Assembly: GCA_020718785.1 (NCBI GenBank)
Contig: DYRK01000350.1
Location: 1 to 6,287 of the forward strand
Length of the DNA stretch: 6,287 bases
Origin: Desulfatirhabdium butyrativorans
Lineage (GTDB): Bacteria; Desulfobacterota; Desulfobacteria; Desulfobacterales; DYRK01
Reading direction: 5' to 3'
The first letter of the stretch is position 1, and every line of letters begins with the position of its first letter. The notes below the pieces were generated by a model that was not told the origin of the DNA, ran no database searches, and saw nothing but the letters and a program-made list of their open reading frames with translations. Position numbers and translations under genes: made by a program. This document shows, one piece after another, positions 5,885-6,287 of this stretch.

Positions 5885-5910
5885 CTGCCGGTTCTGACAG
5901 ATGGCAGAAC
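5885..5910. repeat. Two mutually exclusive short stems upstream of a T8 run
   Basis: CTGCC (5885-5889) can pair with GGCAG (5903-5907), and GTTCTG (5891-5896) can pair with CAGAAC (5905-5910). Both stems use 5905-5907, so only one can form. A run of eight T follows at 5921-5928, ten bases beyond the second stem. This is reminiscent of an attenuator, but the distance to the T-run is too long for a standard terminator. Confidence 0.35.
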
Positions 5911-5956
5911 ATAGTAACACTTTTTTTTAACGTGAGTTCGACATAAGCATCGGGTT

Positions 5957-5977
5957 TCCTCCTTTCGTAAAGGGGGA
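5957..5977. repeat. Short hairpin of a C-rich intergenic repeat
   Basis: TCCTCCTTT (5957-5965) pairs with AAAGGGGGA (5969-5977) around the loop CGT, with one G-T pair. The surrounding wording (GGGTTTCCTCCTTTCG, then AAAGGGGGATCAAGGG) resembles common dispersed intergenic repeats of the AAAGGGGGATC type. The AGGGGG could be mistaken for a ribosome binding site, but no start codon lies at a suitable distance. Confidence 0.5.
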
Positions 5978-6004
5978 TCAAGGGCATATTTTAGCTTAAC
6001 ACGT

Positions 6005-6287
6005 ATGGCCCAGACCGCCAATCTGTTTGCCACATACAAAATCATGCGGATGAGCATTTTCACCAGAATATTCGGGGCTTGCGATCTGTTCGGCAAATCC
6101 GTGTCCTGCATTCCCATAAGCGGCAGTGTAGTTGGCGGCGCAACCCAGACGACTATGGACAGCGTGGACAGTGCTGTCCGTTTTTTAGAACATGCCTCCA
6201 AGCGGGATCCTTCGGATACTGCTCTCCGATATATAACCCAACTTGCCACCTATACGGTCAGGCAGCGGATACTGAATGCAATGATAA
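6005..6287 (+). CDS. Unrecognised protein, N-terminal part, cut by window end
   Basis: An open frame of 94 codons runs from ATG 6005 to the right edge without a stop. The frame is open upstream to 5936, where TGA 5933-5935 closes it, with no other ATG, GTG or TTG between, so 6005 is the first available start; ATGs at 6044 and 6050 are alternatives. None has a clear ribosome binding site, which lowers confidence in the start. Codon use is like that of the confident genes. The visible part has a basic/hydrophobic N-terminal stretch, a Gly/Ser-rich turn (ISGSVVGGATQTT, about 38-50) and a probable amphipathic helical region with DSVDSAVRFLEHASKR (52-67). I do not recognise a family. The overlapping minus-strand frame (5872-6249) looks like its antisense shadow. 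Confidence 0.5.
   Translation, partial: MAQTANLFATYKIMRMSIFTRIFGACDLFGKSVSCIPISGSVVGGATQTTMDSVDSAVRFLEHASKRDPSDTALRYITQLATYTVRQRILNAMI

Larger units (their letters stand above)
5465..6004. other. 540-base intergenic stretch with several hairpins
   Basis: No reading frame here carries a recognisable protein, and the minus-strand frames in it look like chance. It contains a weak 39-codon ORF (5608-5727), an A/T-rich inverted repeat (5755-5799), an RNA-like hairpin (5838-5870), two mutually exclusive short stems (5885-5910), a T8 run (5921-5928) and a C/G-rich hairpin (5957-5977). It separates a minus-strand gene from a plus-strand one, so promoters for both are expected here, but no convincing -35/-10 pair was found. 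Confidence 0.6.

Noticed and set aside
5872..6249. Minus-strand frame of 125 codons
   Set aside because: It crosses the C-rich repeat, has an unnatural composition and lies antisense to a plus-strand frame with better codon use.

Overview
The window looks like a chromosomal segment of a Gram-negative bacterium with moderate GC (roughly 45-50% by eye). The mixture of a eukaryotic-type AdoMet decarboxylase, a caspase-fold peptidase, a solute-binding/VWA fusion protein and many hairpin-forming intergenic repeats would fit a large, repeat-rich genome such as a multicellular or filamentous Desulfobacterota. That assignment is inference; no taxonomic marker gene is present.

Left part, + strand. 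An N-terminally anchored protein with a type-2 periplasmic-binding-like region and a C-terminal von Willebrand factor A domain (19-1719) starts in an ATGA context that suggests coupling to an upstream gene outside the window. It is followed by about 120 bases with three copies of a GGGGCTTGTCG-type element, two of which are perfect hairpins (1752-1772 and 1789-1811).

Centre, + strand. Three closely spaced genes read like one transcription unit. They are an AdoMet decarboxylase of the eukaryotic class (1839-2795), a spermidine synthase SpeE (2826-3707) and a NimA/pyridoxamine-phosphate-oxidase-like flavoprotein (3745-4203). The first two form a complete aminopropyl-transfer module. The decarboxylase would make decarboxylated AdoMet, and SpeE would transfer its aminopropyl group to putrescine to give spermidine. 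No putrescine-forming gene is in the window. The decarboxylase aligns closely with the human-type enzyme, including the Glu-Ser self-cleavage site, but several substrate- and putrescine-contacting residues differ.

Right part, - strand. A stand-alone caspase-like (C14) protein (4181-4954) converges on the flavoprotein gene and overlaps its end by 23 bases. Upstream of it, in the same direction, lies a small protein of unknown function (5069-5464). The 114 bases between them hold two more palindromes.

Far right. The stretch 5465-6004 has no convincing gene but holds several hairpins and one very weak small ORF. At the edge an unrecognised reading frame (from 6005, + strand) runs off the window. 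No tRNA, rRNA, CRISPR array or transposase was seen.

The most noteworthy item is the eukaryotic-class AdoMet decarboxylase beside a bacterial speE, with altered active-site and allosteric-site residues.
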